Part shown: one piece after another, positions 44,110-53,898 of the stretch
How positions within the stretch are numbered: position 1 is the stretch's first letter
Layout: every line of letters starts with the position of its first letter
Assembly: GCA_016936255.1 (NCBI GenBank)
Contig: JAFGYE010000037.1
Location: forward strand, 28,865 to 92,864
DNA length: 64,000 nt
Source of the DNA: Marinifilaceae bacterium
Lineage (GTDB): Bacteria; Bacteroidota; Bacteroidia; Bacteroidales; Marinifilaceae
Direction: 5' to 3'
Position numbers and translations under genes: made by a program
The notes under the pieces: generated by a model
The model's input: the letters and a program-made list of their open reading frames with translations, nothing else
The model's database searches: none
Told to the model about the DNA's origin: nothing

Positions 44110-45984
44110 TTATTTTTCAACCATATTTGTCGTGTCGAAAGCAGTTGCTATATTAGCATCTTCCTCATTATCATTCACGGTGAAAATTATATCGTTAAAA
44201 TCTTTATCTCCACCAGGCACTTGAGTATCTTCGAAACACAATACAATATCCTTACAGTTTTTTTCTTTAAACAATACATGTTGTTGTTTTGCGTCTTTGT
44301 TCCATTCAATATTGGTATAATGACGATAAACACCATCAACAGTAGCACCGTTTTTCCAACCTTGGGCGATTAGGCAAAATCCAATTACTGTGTTTTGTGC
44401 AAAAGGAGCATCACCTAACTGAACACGATCTCCGGTTTTGAGTCCCCCTCCAAATCCTTCTTTTGAAGCATTAGGGAAAAGCATGTGAAGTTCTAATTCG
44501 TCAGCACTTGCAGGAGGATATTCAGCATCGTAAGTGTAGTAGGCCAATGAATTTTTCCAACCAGCTCCTTCATCAACGAAAGTTAGATAAACAGGAGATT
44601 CTTTGGTTAATTTTAGAATCAAGTTGTTCTCATCAGAGAATAAGTCAGAATTCGCTGCGCGGTTATCCTTATTTTCATGGAACATGGCAATAATGTTGTC
44701 TACCAAAGTTTCACAAGGTTTTGTTGGAATGATATCATCCGGTACACCTTCGTCCATTTCAATAGTAATAATTTTTAGCCCTCCCGTTCCGGCAGCAACA
44801 AAAATGTAGTTGCCTCTCGATTCAACAAAGTTTACCGATGAACCAAAGTCCATATTTCCTAACAGAGTAACATTATTATCATTTTCAGGAATCATAGCGC
44901 CAACGTATACACCAGCGCCACCATTACCAATCAGCAATAGTTCTTCATTTAAGCATACCGAGTTGGTTACGTAATCCTCATCAAGACCACCTGCAGGAGT
45001 TTCAGGGCGATTGAAGCGCTCTTTTAAAGATCCGTCCAAATTACGAATATCTAATCCTGATACGTTCAATGCCGCAAGGATATAGTTGTCGGTAACATCA
45101 ATTTCGGTTTTTGATTCATCAGTAATCGGACCTTGAACTTCAATTGCCTCTAATTCTGTAAAATCAGCTTTTTTGAAAGACTGTATTTTTTCATTGGTTG
45201 CATTAAGCACATAAATGTTTTCATCATTACTACTTAAAGATCTGGCATCATTAATATCAATTCCAGTTACTAAAGAGTAGTCGCTGCGTTTAAGAATGCT
45301 TAGTTTTCCATCAGATCCACTGGTTGCATAAATGTAATTTTCATCAATTTCAACATCTGTAGCAACATAAGAAGGAAGATCAACCAGTCCTGAAACAGAC
45401 ATGATTTTTTTAGAATTACTTAACTCTAAACTAATTAAAACAGCAGGAGATGCGAGAACATAACCAGCACTTTCAGGATCCACTGCACCTACCAGATAAA
45501 TTACTCCATCATAATAATCAACAGCACTAACGTCAACATCAGGAAATAACGCCTGAGCCTTTAATACAGGATTGTCCTGATCTGAAATGTCGAATAATTC
45601 AACTCCACCGCTGTATTTGCTTCCTTTTGTATTGTAGGAAACAAATGCCATGTTGTCGATAATTTTGACGTGAGTCGCTTGAACAGCTTCACCTTTTACT
45701 TTAGGAGCTTCAACTTCAGCTTTTAGTTTGAAAGCATAATTTTTAGTCAAATCAATTTCAATTCCTGTAGTTCCTTCTTTTGTTGTTCCGGCAGGAAGAT
45801 TGTTGATAATCACTAAATCATTCATTGTGGTAACCCTGCTTAAAAGATCCGCAGGATTGTTGTTAATTGAAATTCCTTCTTGAATTGCTTTCTTTTGATC
45901 GGTTTGCTGATTGTCATCATTATTGTCCGAGCAAGAAGAAACAATTAAGAAAAGTCCAATCATTGACAGTAGATATTTTCTCAT
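44110..45984 (-). CDS. Lipoprotein with LVIVD beta-propeller and DUF4114 domain
   Basis: 624 residues from MRKYLLSMIGL (start 45984; the ATG at 46014 overlaps the -7 box). Lipobox LIVSSC, then a linker; about 80-430 consists of repeats like HVKIIDNMAFVSYNTKG..GGVELFDISDQDNPVLKAQA, typical LVIVD propeller repeats; the last about 150 residues end with CFEDTQVPGGDKDFNDIIF, the Ca-binding-like DUF4114 signature. Surface or periplasmic; probably binds ligands or matrix. Function unknown. Confidence 0.85.
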   Translation of the reverse strand: MRKYLLSMIGLFLIVSSCSDNNDDNQQTDQKKAIQEGISINNNPADLLSRVTTMNDLVIINNLPAGTTKEGTTGIEIDLTKNYAFKLKAEVEAPKVKGEAVQATHVKIIDNMAFVSYNTKGSKYSGGVELFDISDQDNPVLKAQALFPDVDVSAVDYYDGVIYLVGAVDPESAGYVLASPAVLISLELSNSKKIMSVSGLVDLPSYVATDVEIDENYIYATSGSDGKLSILKRSDYSLVTGIDINDARSLSSNDENIYVLNATNEKIQSFKKADFTELEAIEVQGPITDESKTEIDVTDNYILAALNVSGLDIRNLDGSLKERFNRPETPAGGLDEDYVTNSVCLNEELLLIGNGGAGVYVGAMIPENDNNVTLLGNMDFGSSVNFVESRGNYIFVAAGTGGLKIITIEMDEGVPDDIIPTKPCETLVDNIIAMFHENKDNRAANSDLFSDENNLILKLTKESPVYLTFVDEGAGWKNSLAYYTYDAEYPPASADELELHMLFPNASKEGFGGGLKTGDRVQLGDAPFAQNTVIGFCLIAQGWKNGATVDGVYRHYTNIEWNKDAKQQHVLFKEKNCKDIVLCFEDTQVPGGDKDFNDIIFTVNDNEEDANIATAFDTTNMVEK

Positions 45985-46011
45985 AACTAATTTTTTGTTT
46001 TTACTGAATTG

Positions 46012-46019
46012 CAAATGTA
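46012..46019 (-). promoter_or_regulatory. -7 element of the LVIVD lipoprotein
   Basis: Minus-strand TACATTTG followed by CAATTC; gives a leader of about 20-25 nt to the ATG at 45984. The 46020-46352 interval upstream is otherwise empty. Confidence 0.6.
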
Positions 46020-46352
46020 TTTTGCAGTTGCAAGTTACATTGTTTGTTTCAAATGATAAGTTTACTTATTGTTAATAGCTGCAAGGATTTGATGAAATGA
46101 TTCTTTTAATTGGTGAATGATCATAAAAAGTTGTTCGGGATCATGTTCTATCTATTGATAATCATGATGCTATATGTGTATCATTAATCAGTTGACATTG
46201 TCTAAATTCCTTTGAATTGTTGGGTGTTTACTATTTTTTGCCTTTAAATAATAAAGGATGTAGAATGGTTTTCGGTTTATTGCTATCGATCCAAATTTAA
46301 TATTTGCCAAACTTATCTCCAATGCAGAAACATGCTGAAATACTTGTGGAAT

Positions 46353-47423
46353 CTATTTTTTAAAATGCTTTTTGATCCATTTTGGAAGAATAAAGACTCC
46401 AATTAGGAGATAGGGGTAGTATGAAATTAGCCGCCAAATTAAGGCCATGGTTGTAGCCACTCCAACTGATGGAAGAAATTCGCCTAAATATTTTGTGAAT
46501 ACCCATTCCGAAAATCCACTTCCGCCAGGAGTTGGACTGACAAGCATCATGATCCACATGACTAATTGCCTTGCGAATATCATGATATGTTCTGTAATGT
46601 TATACCCTTGGAGCATGAATGCAAGAAGAATTACATTGACCACCCAATATCTGGCAGTCCAGGAACAAAAGGTTGCCAGGAATGCTTTAAACCAAAACCA
46701 GAAGGGTTTTCTTCTCAGTTCTTTAGAACTTTCAATTATGTCGGTGCCTGCTTTATTTGCTCCTTGTTTCCACTTTCTAAGAACTGGAAGTTTGAATATC
46801 CAAAGCAACAGCCATTTTAATCCTCTTGGATTCCAGAATAAACCATAAGTTAAAACGATAAAATAACTTGTTTTTACCAGGTAGCCAACCAAAGCAAAAT
46901 ACAAAAGAGAATCCAGCCAGATAGAATGTTCCTGAATATCTATCATGAATAATTGGTTGATATCCAAAAACAAGATCAGGATTGGGAACATGAGAATAAA
47001 ATACAGCTCGTCGAGAAAAGAAGTAGACATAACTACTGCTGAACTTTTTCCAACTTTTAAGCCTTCCTTGTTAAGATAAAGAATTGCAACAGATGTTCCT
47101 CCTATTGCAGAAGGAGTTATTGCCGAAGTAAATTCCCACAGCATGATAATACGAAATGCCTTTCTCCATGAAAATGTATTATCTGTAAGTATCCGCAAAC
47201 GAGCCATATAACCTAAATCGCGAATAATCATCATGATTAACGCAAAACAAAGCCAAAAAAGAGAATGCCAAGAAAATTCAATTAAGGACAGAGTTTTGCC
47301 ATCAACCTCATTCATCAGCATGTACACAACAACGGCAAGGCCAATCAGAATTGGGTATACAATTCTACCTGGACGAACTCCGTTAAGTAGTTTTTTTTGA
47401 CTGTCAGGTTGGTTTCTGTTCAT
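46353..47423 (-). CDS. Lysylphosphatidylglycerol synthase transmembrane-region-like protein (UPF0104)
   Basis: 356 residues with about eight membrane segments and the family stretches LIEFSWHSLFWLCFALIMMIIRDLGYMARLR, ITPSAIGGTSVAILYLNKEG and SPTPGGSGFSEWVFTKYL (each quoted in short form here). This family covers YbhN/AglD-type flippases; it lacks a soluble synthase domain, so it cannot itself make lysyl-PG. Single gene on the minus strand. Confidence 0.85.
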   Translation of the reverse strand: MNRNQPDSQKKLLNGVRPGRIVYPILIGLAVVVYMLMNEVDGKTLSLIEFSWHSLFWLCFALIMMIIRDLGYMARLRILTDNTFSWRKAFRIIMLWEFTSAITPSAIGGTSVAILYLNKEGLKVGKSSAVVMSTSFLDELYFILMFPILILFLDINQLFMIDIQEHSIWLDSLLYFALVGYLVKTSYFIVLTYGLFWNPRGLKWLLLWIFKLPVLRKWKQGANKAGTDIIESSKELRRKPFWFWFKAFLATFCSWTARYWVVNVILLAFMLQGYNITEHIMIFARQLVMWIMMLVSPTPGGSGFSEWVFTKYLGEFLPSVGVATTMALIWRLISYYPYLLIGVFILPKWIKKHFKK

Positions 47424-47554
47424 TTTTAATACGTAAGGATGATAAACTTACGGAATTAAAGAGTTTTTTTTATCAAATATCAATGAAGATTTTGTTAAAA
47501 TACTCTAAAATTGAGGTGAAGAAATTTTGAATGGGGATCATTTATATTTCATCA

Positions 47555-48379
47555 TTAAGAATGAAAATTAAATAGTTTTTCCTTAAAATAATCAAAACTT
47601 TTTTCACTGATTAATTGTCTGAGGAAACAAATTAGTTTTGCATGTGTTGGTACAATATACCTGATTTTTGGATTTTTTGAAAGGCTGGCTTTCACGATTA
47701 CCTCTGCAACTTTTTCTGCTTTCACTTGAATTTTCTTTGATTTTAGAAGAAGATTTTCCAGTTGTATAGTCATAGCCCGATAATTGGTATTCTTTGAGTT
47801 TTTGCTGGCTTTAGATAAGGCAATATTTGCCCAATCTGATTCAATAGCACCAGGATTAATTAAGATTACTTTTATTCCAAATGATTTTACTTCTTGCCGC
47901 AGGCAATCAGAAATTCCTTCCAATGCATATTTTGAGGCATGATACCATCCGCCCATTGGTAATGTCATTCTGCCAAGAATGGAACTAATATTAATGATTC
48001 TACCTTCACGATTTGCTCTCATTTTTGGCAGAATCATCTGAGTTAACTGTGCCAGACCAAAAAGATTAACCTCAAATTGTTCGCGGGCGTCTGCCAACGG
48101 AACATCTTCAATTGCACCATAAAGGCCAAATCCTGCATTATTCACTAAAATGTCAATGTGTTTGGATTCTTTATAGATGCGATTTACAACTTGCCTGCAA
48201 TTTTCAGAATTAGTGACATCAAGTTGAAGGATTTTTGCCCCTTTTTCTTCCAAATCGGTCATTGCAATAGTTGAAGGAGCTGTTGCATAAACCGAGTATC
48301 CCTTATCAATAAAAAGTAAGGCTGAAGCTTTACCTATTCCCGAAGAAGCTCCAGTGATTAAAACAATTTTTTCTTTCAT
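47555..48379 (-). CDS. Short-chain dehydrogenase/reductase
   Basis: 274 residues. Rossmann N-terminus ITGASSGIGKASALLF, NNAGFGLYG, ISSILGRM and the catalytic YHASK (Tyr and Lys, about 150-154) with the preceding Ser; ends with a C-terminal hydrophobic tail. NAD(P)H oxidoreductase; substrate unknown. Single gene. Confidence 0.92.
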   Translation of the reverse strand: MKEKIVLITGASSGIGKASALLFIDKGYSVYATAPSTIAMTDLEEKGAKILQLDVTNSENCRQVVNRIYKESKHIDILVNNAGFGLYGAIEDVPLADAREQFEVNLFGLAQLTQMILPKMRANREGRIINISSILGRMTLPMGGWYHASKYALEGISDCLRQEVKSFGIKVILINPGAIESDWANIALSKASKNSKNTNYRAMTIQLENLLLKSKKIQVKAEKVAEVIVKASLSKNPKIRYIVPTHAKLICFLRQLISEKSFDYFKEKLFNFHS

Positions 48380-48579
48380 GAAAATGAATCGTATGGCTGT
48401 TAATGTTTATAATGTATCATTATAAATATCAGAAGATACATAGAATCTGAGTTTATTTCAATGGGATAGGGGCGATACCTGCTAAGATCTTAACTTTATT
48501 TCTTTTATCAGCTTACCATACACATTTATAACGGTAGTTTTTTGCTATTTTTAGTACACAAACTTTTACAACCAAATCT

Positions 48580-50802
48580 ATGCCCGCAACTACTTCTACT
48601 AAAAAATTTGGGACAGCACCAGTCTTTTTTACAGCAATCTCTACCATTTTAGGCGCAATTTTATTTCTCCGCTTTGGCTTTGCGGTCGGAAGTTTGGGGT
48701 TTTGGGGAGTAATTTTAATTATTCTTTTAGGGCATTTGGTTACGATACCAACGGCTATGGCTATTTCAGAGTTGGCTACAAATAAACGTGTTGAAGGTGG
48801 TGGAGAGTATTTTATTATTTCACGTTCGTTTGGTTTAAATATTGGTGCGACCATTGGCATTGCCTTGTTCTTTTCTCAGGCAATAAGTGTTGCTTTTTAT
48901 GTAATTGCTTTCACTGAGGCTTTCGAACCATTATTTAATCTGGCTTTTAGCACCTACGGATATCTGCTTCCACGACAGATAGTTAGTGTTCCGGCAATGC
49001 TGTTTTTATCAATATTGATTCTAAAAAAAGGAGCCAACCTGGGAGTAAAGGCTTTGTACTTTGTAGTTGCTGTTTTAATGATTTCGCTCGTACTATTTTT
49101 CTTTGGTTCAACAGATCATGCATTGGTTTCAGACTTTAGTTTAATGAATGCGGAATTTAGAAATGCGGATCAGTTTTTTATTGTTTTTGCGATTATATTT
49201 CCTGCTTTTACTGGAATGACGGCAGGTGTTGGATTGTCGGGAGATCTGAAAAATCCGTCTAAATCAATTCCTGTTGGCACTACTTCGGCAACCTTGCTGG
49301 GAATGATTGTTTACTTTTTTGTAGTTTACAAGCTGGCCTTTTCGGTAAGTAGTGCCGATTTGATGGAAAATCAGCTAATAATGGCAAAAATTGCCATTGG
49401 AGGAAGCCTGGTGATTCCTTTAGGTCTTGCGGCTTCAACAATTTCATCAGCACTGGGCTCAGTAATGGTTGCTCCACGAACGCTTCAAGCACTATCGGCC
49501 GATCGTTCTTTCCCCTCTAAAAAGGTAAACAGATGGTTGGCAAAAGGTCGGAAATCAGATAATGAACCTATAAATGCATCATTAATTACATGCGTAATTG
49601 CAATGGTATTTGTTGTTTTGGGTGATGTGAATGCAGTTGCTCAAATTATTTCTATGTTTTTTATGGTAACCTATGGATCATTGTGTTTGATATCTTTTTT
49701 AAATCATTTTGGATCATCGCCAAGTTATCGCCCTTCTTTTAAATCAAAGTGGGTATTCTCTCTGATAGGATTTGTAACATCGGTTTGGGTGATGTTCAAG
49801 ATTAGCTTTTTATATGCTTTTGCCGCCGTAGCGGTAATGTCACTAATTTATTTGTTCATTAACCGATATCATAGAAACAGGAATGGAATTGAGTCAATCT
49901 TTCTAAATGCTCTTTATCAGCTAAACAGAAACATGCAGGTATTTTTGCAGAAAACAGGAAAAGGAAAAGCCCGGGAATGGAGACCAAGTGCTATTTGTAT
50001 CTCAAAAGAATCTTTTGAGAGAGATACTGCTTTTAAGCTTTTGAACTGGATCTCCTACAAATATGGATTTGGAACGTATTTGCATCGAATCGAGGGCTAC
50101 TACTCAAAGGCTACCTACCTGCAGTCAAAGGTAGAATTGGAACGATTAATTAAAAGTTTTGATAAAATAGAGAATCACGTTTATGTTGATACAATCATAT
50201 CTCCATCTTATACTTCCGCTATTGCACAAGCAATTCAGCTTCCGGGTGTTGCCGGAATGGAAAATAATATGGTGATATTCGAGTATGACAAGGGAAACCC
50301 TGATCGCTTGGATTTAATCATTGATAATTATTCATTGGCACGCGCAGGTAATTTTGATTTCTGTATTTTGGGAAGTTCGCCTCGAAAATTAGATTTCACA
50401 AGCAATATCCATGTTTGGATTAAATCTTCGGATACCGACAATGCGAATCTGATGATTCTGCTTAGTTTTATTATTGCGGGTCATTCCGATTGGAAAAAGG
50501 CGGACATTAAGATATTTAATATCTGTAAAAAAGATCAGGCCGATGAAACAAGAAAGCAATTGGATGATTTGGTTGTTTCGGGCCGACTGCCTATTACAAC
50601 CTCTAATATTGAAATTATCCATGAACAGGAAAATGTATCGTCAAAAGAAGTTATTAATCAGCGTTCGGCCGATGCAGGCATAACAATAATCGGTTTTAGA
50701 GGTGAATCGCTTAAGCACGAGAAGGCTGAACTTTTTAAGGGCTACGATCAACTTGGGAATATTCTTTTTATCAACGCAAATAGTAGAAAGCTTATTGAGT
50801 AG
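48580..50802 (+). CDS. Amino acid/cation-chloride cotransporter-like membrane protein (SLC12/APC)
   Basis: 740 residues: about 12 membrane helices in the first 440 and a large cytoplasmic C-terminal part. FFTAISTILGAILFLRFGFAVGSLG followed by AISELATNKRVEGGGEYFIISRSFG resembles the helix 1-3 region of SLC12 cation-chloride cotransporters (cited as two short parts). Alternatively a general amino-acid permease. The soluble C-terminus has alternating sheet/helix without a clear known domain. Own promoter not found. Confidence 0.85.
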   Translation: MPATTSTKKFGTAPVFFTAISTILGAILFLRFGFAVGSLGFWGVILIILLGHLVTIPTAMAISELATNKRVEGGGEYFIISRSFGLNIGATIGIALFFSQAISVAFYVIAFTEAFEPLFNLAFSTYGYLLPRQIVSVPAMLFLSILILKKGANLGVKALYFVVAVLMISLVLFFFGSTDHALVSDFSLMNAEFRNADQFFIVFAIIFPAFTGMTAGVGLSGDLKNPSKSIPVGTTSATLLGMIVYFFVVYKLAFSVSSADLMENQLIMAKIAIGGSLVIPLGLAASTISSALGSVMVAPRTLQALSADRSFPSKKVNRWLAKGRKSDNEPINASLITCVIAMVFVVLGDVNAVAQIISMFFMVTYGSLCLISFLNHFGSSPSYRPSFKSKWVFSLIGFVTSVWVMFKISFLYAFAAVAVMSLIYLFINRYHRNRNGIESIFLNALYQLNRNMQVFLQKTGKGKAREWRPSAICISKESFERDTAFKLLNWISYKYGFGTYLHRIEGYYSKATYLQSKVELERLIKSFDKIENHVYVDTIISPSYTSAIAQAIQLPGVAGMENNMVIFEYDKGNPDRLDLIIDNYSLARAGNFDFCILGSSPRKLDFTSNIHVWIKSSDTDNANLMILLSFIIAGHSDWKKADIKIFNICKKDQADETRKQLDDLVVSGRLPITTSNIEIIHEQENVSSKEVINQRSADAGITIIGFRGESLKHEKAELFKGYDQLGNILFINANSRKLIE

Positions 50803-50877
50803 GAAGAAAATAAATTACAAATTATATTGAAAAATATTCTTGCCGAGGGCAATAAATATTAAACCAATATGCTGGTT

Positions 50878-51285
50878 CTAAACATCTTTTTTATCCAGGA
50901 TTTCTCCCTGAGCATTTAGTAGTAATGAGTATCGGATAAGGTTTTGGTTGCGAACAATAATTTCAAAATTTTGCGAGTCTGAGTAATTAATTTTAATTGC
51001 ATTCATAACTTCGCCATATGGTTTTATTGCTTGGTAAATATTATCAGGGATAGACTCCAACTGAAGATTTATTTTTAGACATACATACTTTCCGCTTTCA
51101 TGATAAACGGCAATATGTTCCAATTCATTTTTGTAGAAAATGGCTTCGTAAATTTGATCTGTTTTATGCCATTCGGTATTTAATGGTGAATCGAATTGAT
51201 TGTTGAACGTGTCAATTATAGTCTGCGGGGTTAATGATTCCTGAGAATCGTTAAATATTTTTCGAAATAAGTTTTTGAAATCCAT
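50878..51285 (-). CDS. PepSY-like small protein, partner of the ECF sigma factor
   Basis: 135 residues without signal peptide. Two halves with the PepSY-like pattern (DUF2874 type): W-x-K-TDQIYEAIFYKNELEHIAVYHESGKYV then LESIPDNIYQAIKPYG, and again IKINYSDSQNFEIIVRNQNLIRYSLLLNAQGEIL. It starts 56 bp after the sigma gene on the same strand, so the two form an operon. No transmembrane segment, so it is not a classical anti-sigma factor; a regulatory partner role is inference. Confidence 0.7.
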   Translation of the reverse strand: MDFKNLFRKIFNDSQESLTPQTIIDTFNNQFDSPLNTEWHKTDQIYEAIFYKNELEHIAVYHESGKYVCLKINLQLESIPDNIYQAIKPYGEVMNAIKINYSDSQNFEIIVRNQNLIRYSLLLNAQGEILDKKDV

Positions 51286-51341
51286 TATTGTTTGCTGTTA
51301 GTTCAATTGTCTCATTTTGGCGAAAATCGCCAAAGAATTTT

Positions 51342-51911
51342 TTAATCTTTGGGATATGATTTTTTATAAAGATAGATAACTCTTGTTCTTGCTCGTTTAA
51401 GTCTCATTTTTACTGCATCTTCGGTTATTCTCAGAGTTTGTCCAATTAGTTTTCCGGAAAGATTGTCCTGATATTTCATTAACAGCAAGGCTTTTTCTTC
51501 CGGATGAATCATCTCCAAAATTGCCAACAGATTTTCGTAATTAAAATCTTCCGGGTCTGTTTCAGATTCATCTATAATATCTGGTATTTCATTTCGTTTG
51601 TTCCAGTTCGGGTAATGTAGTTTCTTCTTTAGCCTCAGGTAGTCAATAGAGTAATTATAGGTAATGGAATACAGCCACGATGAAAAGGACGAATTTCCTC
51701 TAAAGCCAGACAGTTTCTCGTAGGCTTTAGACAAAATATCATTGGCAAAATCTTCAGCTTGTTGTTTGTCTTTGATGAAACTGTAGCATTTGTCCATTAC
51801 TTTATTGAAGTAGCGAAGATACAGGAGTTCAAAAAGGCTTGTTTTATTCTCATGTATGATCATGTGAATAAGTTCTTCGTCGCTGGTGTTGTTGTGGTTT
51901 TCTCTCTGCAT
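51342..51911 (-). CDS. ECF-type RNA polymerase sigma factor
   Basis: 189 residues. Region 2: FELLYLRYFNKVMDKCYSFI, then DFANDILSKAYEKL and FSSWLYSITYNYSIDYLR; region 4: IHPEEKALLLMKYQDNLSGK and TEDAVKMRLKRARTRVIYLY. Belongs to group 3/4 (ECF) sigma factors. No anti-sigma gene is adjacent; the PepSY-like gene follows it. The divergent cell-wall operon is a natural target (see finding). Confidence 0.92.
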   Translation of the reverse strand: MQRENHNNTSDEELIHMIIHENKTSLFELLYLRYFNKVMDKCYSFIKDKQQAEDFANDILSKAYEKLSGFRGNSSFSSWLYSITYNYSIDYLRLKKKLHYPNWNKRNEIPDIIDESETDPEDFNYENLLAILEMIHPEEKALLLMKYQDNLSGKLIGQTLRITEDAVKMRLKRARTRVIYLYKKSYPKD

Positions 51912-52094
51912 ATCAGAGTGTTGGAAATTTGTTTTCGTTGGCTAATTTTTTTTTAATATTTTTTATTCTCCAGCGTTACTTCGTTAATATTCTTCGTCTA
52001 AATGGAAATTTCAATCGTGATTTAAATTACTTAAACGAAAATAGTCATTGAAATTGAAATAAAAACAAGAAAAATAAATTATACTAATTTAAAG

Positions 52095-52694
52095 ATGAAA
52101 AAAAAGTTGTTGTTTGTATTGGCAGTAGGTACTACTGTATTATTTAGTAGCTGTGGAAAAGTGCCACAAGTAGAAATTGAAGGAGCAAATGCTGCAATCG
52201 AAGTTGCTAAAACTGTAGGAGCGAATGTTTACGTTGCAGAAGATTTTGCTGCACTTCAGGATTCTATGAGATCGGTAAATGAGAATGTTGAAGTTCAAAA
52301 CGCAAAATTTTTTAAAAACTTCGATCAGGTTAAAGCTCAATTAGTTGTTGTGAATACAATGGCTGTTGAAGTAAAAGCTAAAGCTGAAGCTCGAAAAGAA
52401 GAAGTGAAATTGGAAGTTGAAAGTCTTCAGGCAGAAGTTGATTCAATTGTTATGCAAAACAAGGAATTAACAACTCAAGCACCAAAAGGAAAAGAAGGTG
52501 TTGCGGCATTGGAAGCAATCAAAGGTGATATTAGTTTAATTGAGGCTTCTTTAATTGATGTTGCAGGTCTTGTTGCTCAGGATCAACTTATTGTAGCCTT
52601 GGATAAAGTTAAAGCTGCAAAAGAAAAAGCATTGGCAATTAATACCGAATTAAACGATGTGATTGCTAAGTATGCTGGAAATAAAAGAAAATAG
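52095..52694 (+). CDS. Coiled-coil lipoprotein
   Basis: 199 residues. Lipobox VLFSSC (Cys20); the mature part is a long Glu/Lys/Ala-rich coiled coil (AVEVKAKAEARKEEVKLEVE, then KGDISLIEASLIDVAGL). DUF4398-like. It probably sits in the outer membrane with a rod reaching into the periplasm. A terminator lies behind it, so it is expressed at higher level than the downstream transpeptidases. Confidence 0.8.
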   Translation: MKKKLLFVLAVGTTVLFSSCGKVPQVEIEGANAAIEVAKTVGANVYVAEDFAALQDSMRSVNENVEVQNAKFFKNFDQVKAQLVVVNTMAVEVKAKAEARKEEVKLEVESLQAEVDSIVMQNKELTTQAPKGKEGVAALEAIKGDISLIEASLIDVAGLVAQDQLIVALDKVKAAKEKALAINTELNDVIAKYAGNKRK

Positions 52695-52725
52695 TGTCAG
52701 GCATAATCTGCAATCAAATATTATT

Positions 52726-52755
52726 TCCCTGAAGAGTCTTCTTCAGGGATTTTTT
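52726..52755 (+). terminator. Terminator/attenuator inside the transpeptidase operon
   Basis: 9-bp stem CCCTGAAGA / TCTTCAGGG followed by ATTTTTT; only 15 bp before the start codon of the first transpeptidase. Partial read-through would set the ratio of lipoprotein to enzymes. Confidence 0.82.
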
Positions 52756-52770
52756 ATAAACGCTTAGAGT

Positions 52771-53889
52771 ATGGGTAAAAGGAAGAACAAGCCTTTTGTT
52801 CGGTTTGTTATTGCGATGGCTGGCTTATTGTTTGTTTTAGGCACAGCGCTTATTTGGTTGAAGCCGGAGTCTCCTCAAAATGAATTGAAACTGGCCAGAG
52901 AGGCACTTTATTCAGCTCAAAAAGCTGGTGCTGAGGAGTACGCAAAACCTTTTTATAAAGAGGCAAAACAGTTTTACGATTCAGCCATGAATTCATGGTC
53001 TGCACAGAATGAGCGATTATTTCTGCGAAGAGACTATGAGCAGGTATTGAGTTTTATTAATTTAACAATAGAAAAAGCGACCAAGGCAGAACAGAATTCG
53101 TTGCAGCGGATTAAAAATACAAATGTTATTGTCAGATGCGGGATTGATGACTTGGAGAAAAAAGTGAAACTTTACAATCGGATTTATAAGAAGATGCCTT
53201 TATCTATGGGCATAAGAAAATCTCACAATTTAGGTGTGATGAAACTTAGCGAGGCGAAAATCGCTAATGATAGTGGTCGGTACAATGAAGCCTTCGTAAG
53301 TTATAAAGAAGCCGCCGATTTGCTAAATTCTTCCAATAATAAAGCAGAACAGATTTTGAAAGCATGGTTTTCATATTATCCAAACTGGGAAAAAATGGGA
53401 GCCGATGCTATACGCTTATCTAGGGGAGGACATAAAATTATTGTGGTTGATAAGATAGCACATCAGTGCTTTGTTTATCAGAATGGAAAATCGATTAAAG
53501 CTTTTAATGCAGACTTGGGTGTGAATTGGATGGGAGATAAGCGACACAAGGGTGATAAAGCTACTCCCGAGGGAATTTACAGGGTTATGCAAAAGAAAGA
53601 AGGTTCATGTACAAAATTTCATAGGGCACTTTTAATAAATTATCCCAATGATGAAGATAAACAACGATTTGATTCAGAGAAGAAAAAGGGCGCTCTGTCT
53701 TTTCGAATTCATATCGGGAATTTAATTGAAATACATGGTCTTGGGGGAAAGGGAATTGATTGGACAGATGGTTGTATTGCCTTAAATAATGAAGATATGG
53801 ATGTTCTGTTTCGTCTTATAGATAATGGGATATCAGTAATTATTGTTGGGTCGTTAAAGCCTTTAAACGAGATTTACGAAATAAATTAA
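52771..53889 (+). CDS. L,D-transpeptidase-fold (YkuD) protein 1
   Basis: 372 residues: transmembrane anchor at about 10-30, a helical region (35-205), then a YkuD domain (about 220-365). The active site reads IEIHGLGGKGIDWTDGCIALNN: His322 and Cys335, but TDGC replaces the usual (S/T)HGC, so the second His is an Asp. This variant is seen in a subgroup of periplasmic enzymes that includes peptidoglycan-lipoprotein hydrolases (by recollection). Either cross-linking or cleavage of peptidoglycan is possible. Followed by copy 2 after 9 bp. Confidence 0.88.
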   Translation: MGKRKNKPFVRFVIAMAGLLFVLGTALIWLKPESPQNELKLAREALYSAQKAGAEEYAKPFYKEAKQFYDSAMNSWSAQNERLFLRRDYEQVLSFINLTIEKATKAEQNSLQRIKNTNVIVRCGIDDLEKKVKLYNRIYKKMPLSMGIRKSHNLGVMKLSEAKIANDSGRYNEAFVSYKEAADLLNSSNNKAEQILKAWFSYYPNWEKMGADAIRLSRGGHKIIVVDKIAHQCFVYQNGKSIKAFNADLGVNWMGDKRHKGDKATPEGIYRVMQKKEGSCTKFHRALLINYPNDEDKQRFDSEKKKGALSFRIHIGNLIEIHGLGGKGIDWTDGCIALNNEDMDVLFRLIDNGISVIIVGSLKPLNEIYEIN

Positions 53890-53898
53890 TGAAGAATC

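Noticed and set aside
44083..44373. 96-codon plus-strand ORF over the end of the LVIVD lipoprotein
   Set aside because: Lies across the C-terminal DUF4114 motif of the minus-strand gene and has no start context.
46447..46848. 133-codon plus-strand ORF opposite the UPF0104-like gene
   Set aside because: Antisense of a well-supported multi-pass membrane gene; no promoter.
48513..48860. 115-codon minus-strand ORF at the start of the SLC12-like gene
   Set aside because: Antisense to helices 1-3 of the transporter, which match the family; Lys/Pro/Ile-rich shadow composition.
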